DNA of 64,000 nucleotides. It comes from Posidoniimonas polymericola. GTDB lineage: Bacteria; Planctomycetota; Planctomycetia; Pirellulales; Lacipirellulaceae. Below, piece by piece: positions 48,402 to 57,694 of the stretch. The notes beneath the pieces were generated by a model. It searched no databases, had not been told where the DNA came from, and saw nothing but the letters and a program-made list of their open reading frames with translations. The stretch is from assembly GCF_007859935.1 (NCBI RefSeq), contig NZ_SJPO01000001.1, forward strand, positions 124,001-188,000. The letters run 5' to 3'. How positions within the stretch are numbered: position 1 is the stretch's first letter; each line of letters starts with the position of its first letter. The position numbers and the translations under genes are program-made.

Positions 48402-49445
48402 ATGCGAAACGAACGCCACGCCTTTACGCTTGTTGAACTGCTAGTCGTGATCGCGATCATCGGCGTGCTGGTGGCCCTGCTGCTGCCCGCCGTGCAGTCC
48501 GCCCGCGAGGCCGCGCGGCGGATGTCGTGCGCCAACAACATCAAGCAGATCACCCTCAGCCTGCTGAGCTTCCACAACACCGAGGGCGAGTTCCCCAAGG
48601 GCGCCTACACGGCCCTGACCGGCGCCCGCCGCGAGGACGGGCTCGGCTGGGCCACCAAGACGCTCCCCTACCTCGAGGAGCAGTCGGTCTACGACCAGCT
48701 GGTCGACAACGATGTTGTGTTCAACTCGTTCGACTTCCGCGGCGACCCCTGGCAGCCGAACATCTTCGCCGCGGCCAACGCCGCCGGGAAGCTGCCGCTC
48801 AAGGGGGCCGACGCGCAGGTCGCCACGTTCCGCTGCCCGTCGGCCGACCTGCCGGACCTGGTGCCCGACGAGGGCTTCTTCGGCAAGTCGGGCGCGAAGG
48901 CGAACTACGGCCACGCGGTGGCCCACTACAAGGGCTCCCGCGGCTACTGCGACCGCGGCATGTTCCTGCGGGCCGAAGAGATGAAGAACCGCGGCGTCTG
49001 CAACACGATCGACATCAACGGCGACGGCGTGCTCGACGGTGGCGACCAGGTCGAGAAGACCCCGTTCAGCCGCATCAAGATCAAGGACATCACCGACGGC
49101 GCCTCCAAGACCATCGCGATCGGCGAGTCGGCCTACGTGGTCGACATCAAGAGCTTCCCCAACTGGCTGGGCACCTACAACGAGGACGGCGCCATCCTGT
49201 TCAAGACCCAAGACGTCATCAAGTGCAACATCGGCGGCGCCACGGCGTTCCCGCTGTCGGGCGCCGACCAGCTGCGGCTGCCGGGCGGCAGCGCCACCGA
49301 CGACTGCGCCTTCGGGTGGCACGCCGGCGGCGTGCTGTTCGGCTTTGTCGACGGCTCGGTGCGGATGCTCAGCGAGAACACCGACCTGCGCGTGTTCGCG
49401 ATCCTCGGCGACCGGATGGACGGGGAGGTGTTCAGTGGCCTGTAG
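48402..49445 (+). CDS. DUF1559 pilin-like protein
   Basis: The 347-residue protein starts with a type IV pilin/pseudopilin leader, MRNERHAFTLVELLVVIAII, followed by GVLVALLLPAVQSAREAARR, the hallmark of the DUF1559 family that is greatly expanded in planctomycetes. Further family blocks are MSCANNIKQITLSLLSFHNT and the C-terminal ADDxxxFGWHAGGVLFGFVDG. A prepilin peptidase would cut after the basic N-terminus. It forms an operon with the following lipoprotein, overlapping by 11 bp. Confidence 0.93.
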   Translation: MRNERHAFTLVELLVVIAIIGVLVALLLPAVQSAREAARRMSCANNIKQITLSLLSFHNTEGEFPKGAYTALTGARREDGLGWATKTLPYLEEQSVYDQLVDNDVVFNSFDFRGDPWQPNIFAAANAAGKLPLKGADAQVATFRCPSADLPDLVPDEGFFGKSGAKANYGHAVAHYKGSRGYCDRGMFLRAEEMKNRGVCNTIDINGDGVLDGGDQVEKTPFSRIKIKDITDGASKTIAIGESAYVVDIKSFPNWLGTYNEDGAILFKTQDVIKCNIGGATAFPLSGADQLRLPGGSATDDCAFGWHAGGVLFGFVDGSVRMLSENTDLRVFAILGDRMDGEVFSGL

Positions 49446-49872
49446 CCGGACGCCGTTCGCCGCCCTGACGCTGCTCCTGGTGTGCGGCGGGTGCGGCGGC
49501 TCGCCCTACGATCTCGCGCCCGCCACAGGGAGCGTGACTATCGACGGTCAGCCGTTCGGCCACGGCAAGGTGATGTTCGCGCCGGTGTCGCAGGGGTCGC
49601 AGGTCGAGGTCGGCAAACCGGCCTTCGGGCTGCTGAACCCGGACGGGACCTTCACGCTCAGCACCTACGCCGCCGACGACGGAGCCGTGATCGGCAAGCA
49701 CTGGGTCACCGTGTTCCGAGAGGACGACGGCCCCAACGGGCCCGCGCCCGCAGGCGTGCCGAAGTTCGGCAGGGTCGTCGTGCCCGCGCCGGTCGAGGTG
49801 ACCGACGGCGCCAACAACCTCCGCATTGACCTGACCGCGGAGCAGGTCCGCCGACTCGGCGCGCCCAACTAG
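49435..49872 (+). CDS. Small lipoprotein partner of DUF1559
   Basis: This 145-residue lipoprotein starts at GTG 49435, with GGGGAGG ahead of it, inside the end of the DUF1559 gene. The lipobox is VCGGC after ALTLLLVCGG, and the body (TGSVTIDGQPFGHGKVMFAP, FTLSTYAADDGAVIGKHWVT) resembles transthyretin-like or carboxypeptidase regulatory-like beta folds. This pairing with DUF1559 recurs in planctomycetes. A longer in-frame extension inside the DUF1559 gene is not used because it would not begin with a signal. Confidence 0.8.
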   Translation: MACSRTPFAALTLLLVCGGCGGSPYDLAPATGSVTIDGQPFGHGKVMFAPVSQGSQVEVGKPAFGLLNPDGTFTLSTYAADDGAVIGKHWVTVFREDDGPNGPAPAGVPKFGRVVVPAPVEVTDGANNLRIDLTAEQVRRLGAPN

Positions 49873-49915
49873 ATCGCGCCGAACTAGATCGCGCAGTGGC
49901 CGCCAGTTGTGTGGC

Positions 49916-50917
49916 CTAACCCTGCTTGGCCGCGACGATCGCCAGCACCGCGGCGATCAGCGCGAGCGCGGCCCACACGGCCCACATCCGCGGCTGCTGT
50001 TCCGACTCGTCGGAGCCCATTGGCTGGTCCTTGGTCAGCTCGCGGGCCTTCTCCTCGCCGAACTCGTCGAACAGGTGCTGCATGATCATGCCCTGCACGG
50101 CGCGGGCGCTGTGGGGCCGGTCGGACGCCTCCTTGGCGAGCAGCTGCGTGATGAGGTCGTCGAGCCACTCGGGGCAGTCGACCCGCTTGCCCTTGGGGGT
50201 CTTGAAGTCACGGACGCGGGGCGGGTTCTTGTTGAGGTGCTGGTCCCAGATCTGCGCGAAGTTGGCGCCGGTGTAGGGCGGCGCGCCGGTCAGCATCTCG
50301 TACAGCACGCAGCCGAGCGAGTACAGGTCCGCCTTGCCGGAGATCTTGCTGTCGGCGGTGATCTGCTCCGGCGACATGTACGCGTACGTGCCGACCGTGA
50401 TCCCCTGCTCGGTGATGTCGGCGTCGTAGGTGTCGCGGGCGATGCCGAAGTCGCCCAGCACGAGGTCGCCGCCCTCGTCGAAGAACAGGTTGGACGGCTT
50501 CAGGTCGCGGTGGATGATGCCGTGGTTGTGCGCGTGCTGCAGGGCCGAGGCGATGTGCACCGCGTACGCGGCCGCCTGCGGCCAGGGGACCGGGCCGTGC
50601 GTCTTGATGCGGTCCTTCAGCGAGCCGTGCTCCAACAGCTGCATCGCGTAGAAGAACTGCCCGTCGAGCTGGCCGCCGCCGTAGTGCTTGACAATGTGGG
50701 GGTGCTCCATCCGCTCGGTGATCATGATCTCCCGCTCGAAGCGATCGACGATGTTCTGATCGTCGGCGACGCTGGGGTGGAGGATCTTGACCGCGACGGG
50801 GTGCTCGATGTCGGGGCTCGTGGCGCGGTAGACCACGCCGACGGTCCCCGCGCCGAGTTTCTCGCCGAGGTTGAACGTGGCTTTGGTCGGCAGGAAGCGG
50901 AGGTGGCGGTTGGCCAT
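49916..50917 (-). CDS. Membrane-anchored Ser/Thr protein kinase
   Basis: The 333-residue Hanks-type kinase has glycine loop LGEKLGAGTVGVVYRA, the ATP lysine in HPVAVKIL, catalytic loop IIHRDLKPSNLFF, DFG in VLGDFGIARDT and YMSPEQITADS in the activation segment. After the kinase domain a juxtamembrane region leads to one C-terminal helix (MWAVWAALALIAAVLAIVAA). It has no extracellular sensor, so signals must come through the membrane helix or partners. ATG 50917 begins right before the conserved core. Its partners are not identified; the nearby glnA is divergent. Confidence 0.9.
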   Translation of the reverse strand: MANRHLRFLPTKATFNLGEKLGAGTVGVVYRATSPDIEHPVAVKILHPSVADDQNIVDRFEREIMITERMEHPHIVKHYGGGQLDGQFFYAMQLLEHGSLKDRIKTHGPVPWPQAAAYAVHIASALQHAHNHGIIHRDLKPSNLFFDEGGDLVLGDFGIARDTYDADITEQGITVGTYAYMSPEQITADSKISGKADLYSLGCVLYEMLTGAPPYTGANFAQIWDQHLNKNPPRVRDFKTPKGKRVDCPEWLDDLITQLLAKEASDRPHSARAVQGMIMQHLFDEFGEEKARELTKDQPMGSDESEQQPRMWAVWAALALIAAVLAIVAAKQG

Positions 50918-51430
50918 GCAGCGGTCGCGGAAGAGGAGATAATCGGCGGACGGGTTCCCCGCCCAGTATAATCTTCGCGGACGGGGCGGATCTGTGCAAC
51001 TCGGTTCTGGCCCCCGGGGCCGCGGGTCTTCCATTCGCCGCCGCCGATCGGCTACGATTTGGGGAGTGAGGGCGGTTTTTACGAACCTGCTGATGTCTGC
51101 GCGGCGGGTTGGGCCCCGGTGCGAGGCCCCAAACACGGAGTCCGGCCTCCCGCTGGTCGGCCCGGATCGATGGGCGTCGCACGGCTCAATCAGGCGCGTG
51201 GCAGGATACCCGCCCGGGTAAGGATAAGGTGCGCTCTTGGCGGAGTCGTGCGGGTTCTTTTCTCTCGACGATTAGCGTGGCGGCGACCCCAAGCGGCTCG
51301 CACAACGCGATCCCGGCCCCGCCGGGAGCGCGGGAGCAGGCGGGGCGGCCCTCTGACCATGGCGCGGGCTTCGACCTCGATGGCGTGTTCCGGATTGCGT
51401 TTCTCGAATGCTGAAAGGGTAGGGTAGGTG
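50918..51430. other. Divergent control region between kinase and glnA
   Basis: This 513 bp GC-rich region presumably holds promoters for the kinase gene and for glnA. The glnA side has an AGGGTAGGG Shine-Dalgarno-like run just before the start. I looked for a sigma-54 box (GG-N10-GC) and found none with the right spacing. Confidence 0.35.
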
Positions 51431-52843
51431 ATGTCTCCCCAAGAAGTTCTGACGATGTGCCGCGAGCGGGACGTCAAGGCGATTGATTTCCGGTTCATGG
51501 ACTTCCCCGGCCTGTGGCAGCACTTCACGATCCCCGCCGGCAAGCTCGACGAGGCCGTGTTCGAGGACGGCCTCGGCTTCGACGGCTCCAGCATCCGCGG
51601 CTGGCAGGCGATCAACGAGTCGGACATGCTGCTCGTGCCCGAGCCCTCCAGCGCCTGGATCGACCCGTTCACCAAGCTCTCCACGCTCTGCATGATCTGC
51701 AACGTGCAGGACCCGATCACGCGTGAGGACTACAGCCGCGACCCGCGCAACGTCGCACGCAAGGCGGCCAACTACCTCAAGAGCACCGGCGTGGCCGACA
51801 CCTGCTTCATCGGGCCCGAGGCCGAGTTCTTCATCTTCGACGACGTCCGCTTCGACCAGACCCCCAGCCAGGGCTTCTACAGCATCGACAGCGTCGAGGC
51901 CGAGTGGAACCGTGGCGCCGACGAGCGCCCCAATCTGGGCCACAAGCTGCGGCACAAGGAGGGCTACTTCCCGTGCCCGCCCGCCGACCAGCTGATGGAC
52001 ATCCGCAACGAGATGATGCAGCTGATGATCGAGTCGGGCCTGGACGTCGAGTGCCAGCACCACGAGGTCGCCACCGCCGGCCAGGCCGAGATCGACCTGA
52101 AGTACGACGAGATGGTCGCGATGGGCGACCACATGTGCAAGTACAAGTACATCGTCAAGAACGTCGCGCACCGGCACAACAAGACCGTCACCTTCATGCC
52201 CAAGCCGCTGTTCAGTGACAACGGCTCCGGCATGCACACCCACATCAGCTTCTGGAAGAACGGCGAGCCGCTGTTCGCCGGAAACGGCTACGCCGGACTG
52301 TCCGACGAAGCGCTGTTCGCCATCGGCGGCATCCTCAAGCACGCGCCGGCGCTGTTGGCCTTCACCAACCCGACGACCAACAGCTACAAGCGGCTGGTCC
52401 CCGGCTACGAGGCGCCCGTCAACCTGGCCTACAGCCAGCGCAACCGCTCGGCCAGCTGCCGCATCCCGATGTACAGCCCCAGCCCCAAGGCCAAGCGGAT
52501 CGAGTTTCGCTGCCCCGACCCCAGCAGCAACCCCTACCTGGCCTTCAGCGCCCTGATGATGGCCGCGCTGGACGGCATCCAGAACAAGACCCACCCGGGC
52601 GAGCCCCTGGACAAGGACATCTACGACCTCTCGCCCGAGGAGCTGGCCGAGGTCCCCAAGACCCCGGGCTCGCTGAGCGAGTCGCTCGACGCGCTGGCCG
52701 CCGACCACGAGTTCCTGCTTCGCGGCGACGTCTTCACCGAGGACGTCATCAACACCTGGATCGAGTACAAGCAGAAGAACGAGGTCGAGGCGATCAACCT
52801 GCGGCCGCACCCGTACGAGTTCTGCCTGTACTACGACATTTAG
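51431..52843 (+). CDS. glnA: Glutamine synthetase type I
   Basis: This 470-residue protein makes glutamine from glutamate and ammonia, using ATP. It has the type I beta layout, including [18 protein letters not shown] near the start, the metal-binding [14 protein letters not shown], an [13 protein letters not shown] block and [18 protein letters not shown]. Tyr398 lies in [12 protein letters not shown], the site adenylylated by GlnE in E. coli (Tyr397 there), so regulation by adenylylation is likely. It ends [15 protein letters not shown] 51431 is preferred over the GTG directly before it. It is monocistronic. Confidence 0.97.
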   Translation: MSPQEVLTMCRERDVKAIDFRFMDFPGLWQHFTIPAGKLDEAVFEDGLGFDGSSIRGWQAINESDMLLVPEPSSAWIDPFTKLSTLCMICNVQDPITREDYSRDPRNVARKAANYLKSTGVADTCFIGPEAEFFIFDDVRFDQTPSQGFYSIDSVEAEWNRGADERPNLGHKLRHKEGYFPCPPADQLMDIRNEMMQLMIESGLDVECQHHEVATAGQAEIDLKYDEMVAMGDHMCKYKYIVKNVAHRHNKTVTFMPKPLFSDNGSGMHTHISFWKNGEPLFAGNGYAGLSDEALFAIGGILKHAPALLAFTNPTTNSYKRLVPGYEAPVNLAYSQRNRSASCRIPMYSPSPKAKRIEFRCPDPSSNPYLAFSALMMAALDGIQNKTHPGEPLDKDIYDLSPEELAEVPKTPGSLSESLDALAADHEFLLRGDVFTEDVINTWIEYKQKNEVEAINLRPHPYEFCLYYDI

Positions 52844-53031
52844 GCGCTGGTTGGAGGGCGCTGGGCGCTAGAGTCGCTGGCGCCGAGCGTGCGCGCTGAA
52901 AGTCCACCCCGCCAGGGGTGGGACACGCCCCCGTCGCGGTCCCGCGGCCGTTTCCTCAGGGTATACTGGTGCAGAGCCACGTCAGTTTTCCCAGCAGGCA
53001 ATCCTCAATCGCTTCTTTACGCGAGCCCGCT

Positions 53032-53678
53032 ATGGCGACCGTCACTCACCACTGGACTGCCGTTGACCTGGCGGCGCGGTTCGGCCCGATCCCGCTGGAG
53101 CGAGTCGTGAGCCGACCGCGGCCCGGCAGCGCCACCGTCGACGACGCGATCCGCATGGAGTCGCAGGAGCATCGGCTGTGCGAGTTGATTGACGGCGTCC
53201 TATTGGAGAAGACGCTGGGCTTTGTCGAGTCGTTCCTGGCGGCCCAACTAGGCGCTCTTATTACGACGTTTGTTCAGCAGCGAAACCTCGGCATCACTGC
53301 GGGCGAGGGGGGATGCTGCAGTTGTTTCCTGACCAGGTACGCATTCCCGACGTCTGCTTCGTGTCGTGGGAACGGCTCAAGGGTTCCGGCTTCCCTCAGC
53401 AGGCCGCGCCGAGCCTGGCGCCGGACTTGGCGGTCGAGGTGCTCAGCCCGGGCAACACCGACCAGGAGATGCATCGGAAACTCGAGGAGTACTTCGAGGC
53501 CGGCGTGCGGCTGGTGTGGTACGTTGACCCCCGCGACAAGTCGGTCACTTCCTACACCGCGGTTGAGAAGTCGACGCGCCTCACCGAGGCCGACCAGCTC
53601 ACCGGCGGCGACGTGCTGCCCGGGCTGACGATCGACCTGGCGAAACTATTCGAGATCCCGACGCCGCCCGGCGACTGA
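53032..53678 (+). pseudogene. Uma2-family protein, split by a frameshift
   Basis: Two overlapping frames together give one Uma2 (DUF820) restriction-endonuclease-like protein of about 215 residues. The N-terminal part (from ATG 53032) reads MESQEHRLCELIDGVLLEKT and ends RNLGITAGEGG; the second continues MLQLFPDQVRIPDVCFVSWE, LAPDLAVEVLSPGNTDQEM and RLVWYVDPRDKSVTSYT, with the D-x-(A/E)V-E nuclease core. They join at a run of six G (53307-53312), where one extra G would restore the frame. It is a pseudogene, a slippage switch or a sequencing error. Confidence 0.8.
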
Positions 53679-53723
53679 TTCCGGCGGCGCGTCCAGGCGG
53701 TCGAACTCAATTGAGCCTCCAGC

Positions 53724-54080
53724 ATGGCTAAATCCCACGACGAGCGTATCGCCGTGCTAACCTTCGCCTCGGTCTACCCCCACTACGTGACGAAGGTCGA
53801 GAAGAAGGGCCGCACCGTGGAGGAGCTGCACCAGGTAATCATGTGGCTGACCGGCTTCACCGAGCGGACGCTGCAAAAGCACATCAAGGGCGGCACCACC
53901 TTCGAGGAGTTCTTCGCCGCCGCCAAGCTTAACCCCAACGCCCACCTCATCACCGGCGCAATTTGCGGCTACTGTGTCGAGGAGATCGAGAACCCGCTCA
54001 CGCAGAAGGTGCGCTACCTCGACAAGCTGGTCGACGAGCTCGCCAAGGGGACGATGGAGAAGATCCTGCGGAGCGCGTGA
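53724..54080 (+). CDS. DUF2200 family protein
   Basis: The 118-residue protein matches the DUF2200 pattern throughout: RIAVLTFASVYPHYVTKVEK, VEELHQVIMWLTGFTERTLQ, LNPNAHLITGAICGYCVEEI and PLTQKVRYLDKLVDELAKG. It is cytoplasmic, all-helical in appearance, and without known function. It follows the broken Uma2 gene by 45 bp. Confidence 0.9.
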   Translation: MAKSHDERIAVLTFASVYPHYVTKVEKKGRTVEELHQVIMWLTGFTERTLQKHIKGGTTFEEFFAAAKLNPNAHLITGAICGYCVEEIENPLTQKVRYLDKLVDELAKGTMEKILRSA

Positions 54081-54141
54081 GCGGAGAGAATTCCGGGCTG
54101 CGTTTGGGAGAGCTTTCTGTAGGAAACCGGTGGGATACTTG

Positions 54142-54807
54142 ATGACGGCAAACTGGAAGCTGTTCTATCAGCAGAACGAGTCTGGCGAAGTGCAATTCGC
54201 CGAACTGCTGACTCGCGACGAAGAGTCCTTGCTCCGGAAGGGCGGCGTGTTCACGCACGGCACACGCAGTACGGTGGCCTCATTCGAAGCCGCATCGGAT
54301 CGATTGATCAACGAAGGCTATCTCCTGCAGCGTGAATGGACATTTGATCGGAATGCTCGGAACTATAGTCTGTTCGCGGATGAGATTAAGGCCGTGATCG
54401 AAGACGCGCCGGGGTTCTCCAGCTCAAATGCGTTGGCGATTATTACCGATTCGAGTTGTATGACTGTTGGGTTTGCTCTTCGCCGATTCGACGAAATCGA
54501 TTCAGCGAACGATGGGAAGCTGTGGATCGTCGATGAATGGGGCGACTGGAGTGAAGACTGGCGGTTGGATCCCGCGTACCGTTGGTTGTTGGCCTATGGG
54601 GATCACGACGCACTGGCTACTCAGGCAAACCGGGAGTTCAGCGAGGGAATTCGGAAGACGTTTCAAGGCCTCCTTGCATCATACAGGGACACCAAGGACA
54701 TCCTGTTGATCTACGTTGGCGGCGATGACGTTGGACACCGATGGTCCGCGGAACTAATGGACCAGAAGTTGGCGAGCCGAATGCTGGGATGGGTCCTCGG
54801 GGCCTGA
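54142..54807 (+). CDS. Hypothetical protein, possibly DUF4303-like
   Basis: This 221-residue soluble protein starts MTANWKLFYQQNESGEVQFA and has an N-terminal domain with FEAASDRLINEGYLLQREWT and IKAVIEDAPGFS, and a C-terminal one with LWIVDEWGDWSEDWRLDPAY and RWLLAYGDHDALATQANREF. The Trp-rich middle segment loosely recalls DUF4303. Its codon usage and lower GC content differ from the genes around it, so transfer is plausible. It starts 61 bp after DUF2200. No signal peptide or enzyme motif is evident. Confidence 0.55.
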   Translation: MTANWKLFYQQNESGEVQFAELLTRDEESLLRKGGVFTHGTRSTVASFEAASDRLINEGYLLQREWTFDRNARNYSLFADEIKAVIEDAPGFSSSNALAIITDSSCMTVGFALRRFDEIDSANDGKLWIVDEWGDWSEDWRLDPAYRWLLAYGDHDALATQANREFSEGIRKTFQGLLASYRDTKDILLIYVGGDDVGHRWSAELMDQKLASRMLGWVLGA

Positions 54808-54889
54808 CTAAGCAGAGGACGGCGTTGCTATACTCAACCTGCCAGCCCCGGACGCATCAAACTGAACAGCCAGCAGCTTCACGCACTCG

Positions 54890-55720
54890 CTACACCTCCA
54901 GCAGCGCCTTCAGCCGCGACCAGAACGCCACGCCGCGTTCGTACTGGTCCTCGCTGATGAACGGCCGGCTGAAGTCGAGGTGGTCGAGCTGGTCCTGGGT
55001 CGCCTTGGCGTACGAGTAGCCTGGATCGGCGAACGGGTTCTGCCAGTCGGGGTCGCCCGGCTCCGAGGTGTGCGAGTACGAGCCATCTGGGTTGAGGTGG
55101 ATGTTGGCCGTTAGCAGCGGCATCAGCATCTGCAGCTCGAACGTCATCCGCTCGCCAAGGGGCATGCCGGCGGTTGCTTCTTCCCAGGCCGCGGCCACGT
55201 CGGGCGGCGTGTTGCTGTCTGGGAACCTTAGGCCCGAGCCGATGCCGGATCGGGTGATGCCGTCGTGGTTGAGGTCGACCTGCGCGACCGGCGGCAGCAG
55301 CAGGTTCAGCACGCCTTCCTCGGTCAGCGCATCGACGCCGATCGGGTCGGCCAGGGCGTGCACCCGCTGCACCACCGACAGCTCCTCACGCGTCAGCGAG
55401 CCGAGGAACTCCTGCGGGGTCTGGTAGCCCCCCTCGGCGTGCGCCCGGGCGATCAGCTCGCTGTAGCCGCTCCGCAGTTCTGAGGCCTTCTCGACCGACG
55501 CGTAACGCCCGCCTACGCGTTGGCTGTCGAACCAGTGCTCCCACGCGTCCGTGGCGCTGGCGCCGAGCGGGCCGTCCTGTGTGCTGTCGGGGGCCGAGGC
55601 GTAACCCTGCCGGCCGGCGGCCTCGAGGATGTCGCTGAACACGGCCTGCACCTCGTGGTCGCGACGACGCTGCATCGACTGCTGCTGCATCAGGCCTTCG
55701 CCCGCCAACCCTACCTGCAT
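54890..55720 (-). CDS. Uncharacterised EF-hand-containing protein
   Basis: The 276-residue protein begins MQVGLAGEGLMQQQSMQRRR and has no signal peptide. A single calcium-binding-like loop appears in VDLNHDGITRSGIGSGLRFP near residue 178. Most of it is helical (ELIARAHAEGGYQTPQEFLG, LSVVQRVHALADPIG, ERMTFELQMLMPLLTANIHL). It ends with DFSRPFISEDQYERGVAFWS, a C-terminal helix. GGGGGAA lies shortly before the start codon. I do not recognise a family. A loose relation to flagellar rod-type or peptidase-related proteins is conceivable but not supported. Confidence 0.6.
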   Translation of the reverse strand: MQVGLAGEGLMQQQSMQRRRDHEVQAVFSDILEAAGRQGYASAPDSTQDGPLGASATDAWEHWFDSQRVGGRYASVEKASELRSGYSELIARAHAEGGYQTPQEFLGSLTREELSVVQRVHALADPIGVDALTEEGVLNLLLPPVAQVDLNHDGITRSGIGSGLRFPDSNTPPDVAAAWEEATAGMPLGERMTFELQMLMPLLTANIHLNPDGSYSHTSEPGDPDWQNPFADPGYSYAKATQDQLDHLDFSRPFISEDQYERGVAFWSRLKALLEV

Positions 55721-55869
55721 AGTCGTTCCCCCACCGCTAGCTGGGCGTGTTCCGGTGACACCCGCACGTAGGTCGGTTATCGGCCATCGGCCGCCGGGGC
55801 ATGACTCTCCCCGCGGCGAACGGCTGCTAGCAGGCGGCGACTGCTCGCGAGCCGCGTGTTTCCAGGTCA

Positions 55870-56568
55870 TCACTCCAAGTACATTCCCACCTGCCCCGGC
55901 AGCGGCGTGAACAGCGGGGTCGCCACGCCCGCCGCTCGCAGCTTGGCGCCGGCCCAGCTGTTGCACGTGTAGAAGCAGTGGTAGGCGCCGGTCGCTTGGT
56001 AGAACGCGTCGTAGCGCCCGTAGGAGAAGTCGATCTGCTCGGTGTGATCGCCGGCGAACGAGTCGGCGATCGACTCGCACAGCGTGCGGTACTGCTCGGG
56101 CGTGAGCACCACTCGGGCGGAGGTCTGCTCGCGGCCGGGCGCCGTGCACGCCGAGACGTGCATCACGGTCCTGCTGGGCCAGAACATGGCGACCACCGCG
56201 GTCGAGGCCTTCAGGTCGGCCCAGGTCGGCGTGTCGAGATAGAAGCCGCGGTCGCCCCAGCCGATGGCGTAGTGCGTGGCCCAGGCCGGTTCCTCGGGGA
56301 AGTCGGCGGCGGGGAGCAGCTCGCTCCAGTCCCACTGGCCGTTCTGGATCGGCAGGATCAGGTCGGTGTGCACGGCGTCGGACTGCACGAACACCTCGAT
56401 CCCGTCTGCCGGCGGCGCGTAGCCCCGGTTCACCTGGATCAGCCCGACCAAGAGGAACAACGCATAGAACGCCACGAAGCCGACGACCGCAAGCACCCCC
56501 CGGACCAGCCACCGCCGCAACCGACGCAGAAACCGGCGCCGGCTGTCCGTTTGTGGTTCTTCGGGCAT
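55870..56568 (-). CDS. TIGR02117/DUF2459 membrane-anchored protein
   Basis: This 232-residue protein has one N-terminal membrane helix (GVLAVVGFVAFYALFLLVGL, about residues 24-44) and a long outside domain with the family motifs: VFVQSDAVHTDLILPI near the start, ATHYAIGWGDRGFYLDTPTW in the middle and the cysteine motif YHCFYTCNSWAGAKLRAAG at the end. The conserved His and Cys hint at a papain-like hydrolase, but no activity is known. ATG 56568 lies right before the basic N-terminus. It shares no operon with the neighbours. Confidence 0.85.
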   Translation of the reverse strand: MPEEPQTDSRRRFLRRLRRWLVRGVLAVVGFVAFYALFLLVGLIQVNRGYAPPADGIEVFVQSDAVHTDLILPIQNGQWDWSELLPAADFPEEPAWATHYAIGWGDRGFYLDTPTWADLKASTAVVAMFWPSRTVMHVSACTAPGREQTSARVVLTPEQYRTLCESIADSFAGDHTEQIDFSYGRYDAFYQATGAYHCFYTCNSWAGAKLRAAGVATPLFTPLPGQVGMYLE

Positions 56569-56761
56569 GAGGCGTGATGCCACTGGGAAGTGGAAGCTCG
56601 TGAGGGGACGCTTGGGCGAATCATCACACATTTGACGCAACGCCGGGCAACCAGCGCCGCGGGCATGCGGAGAGGGGTGCAATAAGTCCCCGCCGGCGAG
56701 GCGAACCGACTAGGATAGTTTGGTGGTCATTATTCTCCCATTTTTATCTGGAGCCAGACCG

Positions 56762-57694
56762 ATGAGACCGATTCAGTTTTTTCTGTTCTTGTTGATACTC
56801 GCCGCCGCAGCTCATGCTGACACCTTCAGCGGATTGGGCGGCGTGGCCGAGATCGAGTTCGTCACGATCGGCGACCCCGGCAACCCGGCCGATACGACCG
56901 GCGCCCCGAATCCGGCCGGCGCCGTCGACTACGAGTACCGGATCGGCAAGTACGAGATCTCTGAAGCAGTGTACTACTCGGTTGTCGGCACTGGCGGTCC
57001 TCCGATCGTCGGGACCGACTTGCCGATGACGAACATCAGGTGGTACTTCGCGGCTCAGTTCGTCAACTCGCTCAACCAGATCAAGGGGTATCCGTCTGCC
57101 TATAAAGGGATTGGCAGTCGCGACGGGCTCCAGCTGTGGAGCTCCGGCGACCCCGGCTACGACCCCGCCAATCCGTACCGCAACCGCCAAGCCTTCTACT
57201 TCCTGCCGAGCGCCGACGAGTGGTACAAGGCCGCCTACTACGACCCGGCCACCGGGGTGTACTACGACTACGCCACTGGCAGCAACGACCTGCCCGACGG
57301 GATCGACTTCGCTGGCGACCCCGACTTCGAGACCGTCCGCGCCGACAACTACAGCCCAGCGGGTCCAAACGACGTGACCAACGCCGGCCTGCTGAGCCCG
57401 TACGGCACGATGGGTCAGACCGGCAACGTCGTGGAGTGGGAGGAGACCGCCTTCGACCTGACCAACGACAGCGCGGTCGAGGCCCGCGGCGCACGCGGCG
57501 GAGCGTGGTTCGAGACCGACCAGTGGCTCGACGCCGGCCGCCGTGGCCAGGGCGCGCCGAACCAGGCGTACGACTGGGTCGGGTTCCGGGTCGCCTCGCG
57601 CGCCCCTGTTCCGGAGCCGGGGGCGGCGGCCATCGGCCTGTGGGCCGCGGTGGCGCTGTCGGCTGCCGCTCGCCGCGGCCGGGTTACCGCTTAG
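56762..57694 (+). CDS. Secreted SUMF1-like protein with PEP-CTERM
   Basis: The 310-residue protein has a signal peptide (RPIQFFLFLLILAAAAHADT) and a formylglycine-generating-enzyme-like domain: EFVTIGDPGNPAD near the start, YEYRIGKYEISEAVYYSVVG, FYFLPSADEWYKAAYYDPAT, GNVVEWEETAFDL and WVGFRVASRAP. The two active cysteines of true formylglycine-generating enzymes are not visible, so it may be a non-catalytic binding member. It ends PVPEPGAAAIGLWAAVALSA, a PEP-CTERM tail. GGAG precedes ATG 56762. Its stop overlaps the convergent exporter gene by 11 bp. Confidence 0.85.
   Translation: MRPIQFFLFLLILAAAAHADTFSGLGGVAEIEFVTIGDPGNPADTTGAPNPAGAVDYEYRIGKYEISEAVYYSVVGTGGPPIVGTDLPMTNIRWYFAAQFVNSLNQIKGYPSAYKGIGSRDGLQLWSSGDPGYDPANPYRNRQAFYFLPSADEWYKAAYYDPATGVYYDYATGSNDLPDGIDFAGDPDFETVRADNYSPAGPNDVTNAGLLSPYGTMGQTGNVVEWEETAFDLTNDSAVEARGARGGAWFETDQWLDAGRRGQGAPNQAYDWVGFRVASRAPVPEPGAAAIGLWAAVALSAAARRGRVTA

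Noticed and set aside
50918-51430. Sigma-54 promoter for glnA
   Set aside because: TTGGCGGAGTCGTGCG near 51240 has the wrong spacing between the GG and GC elements (9 instead of 10), and other matches are equally poor.
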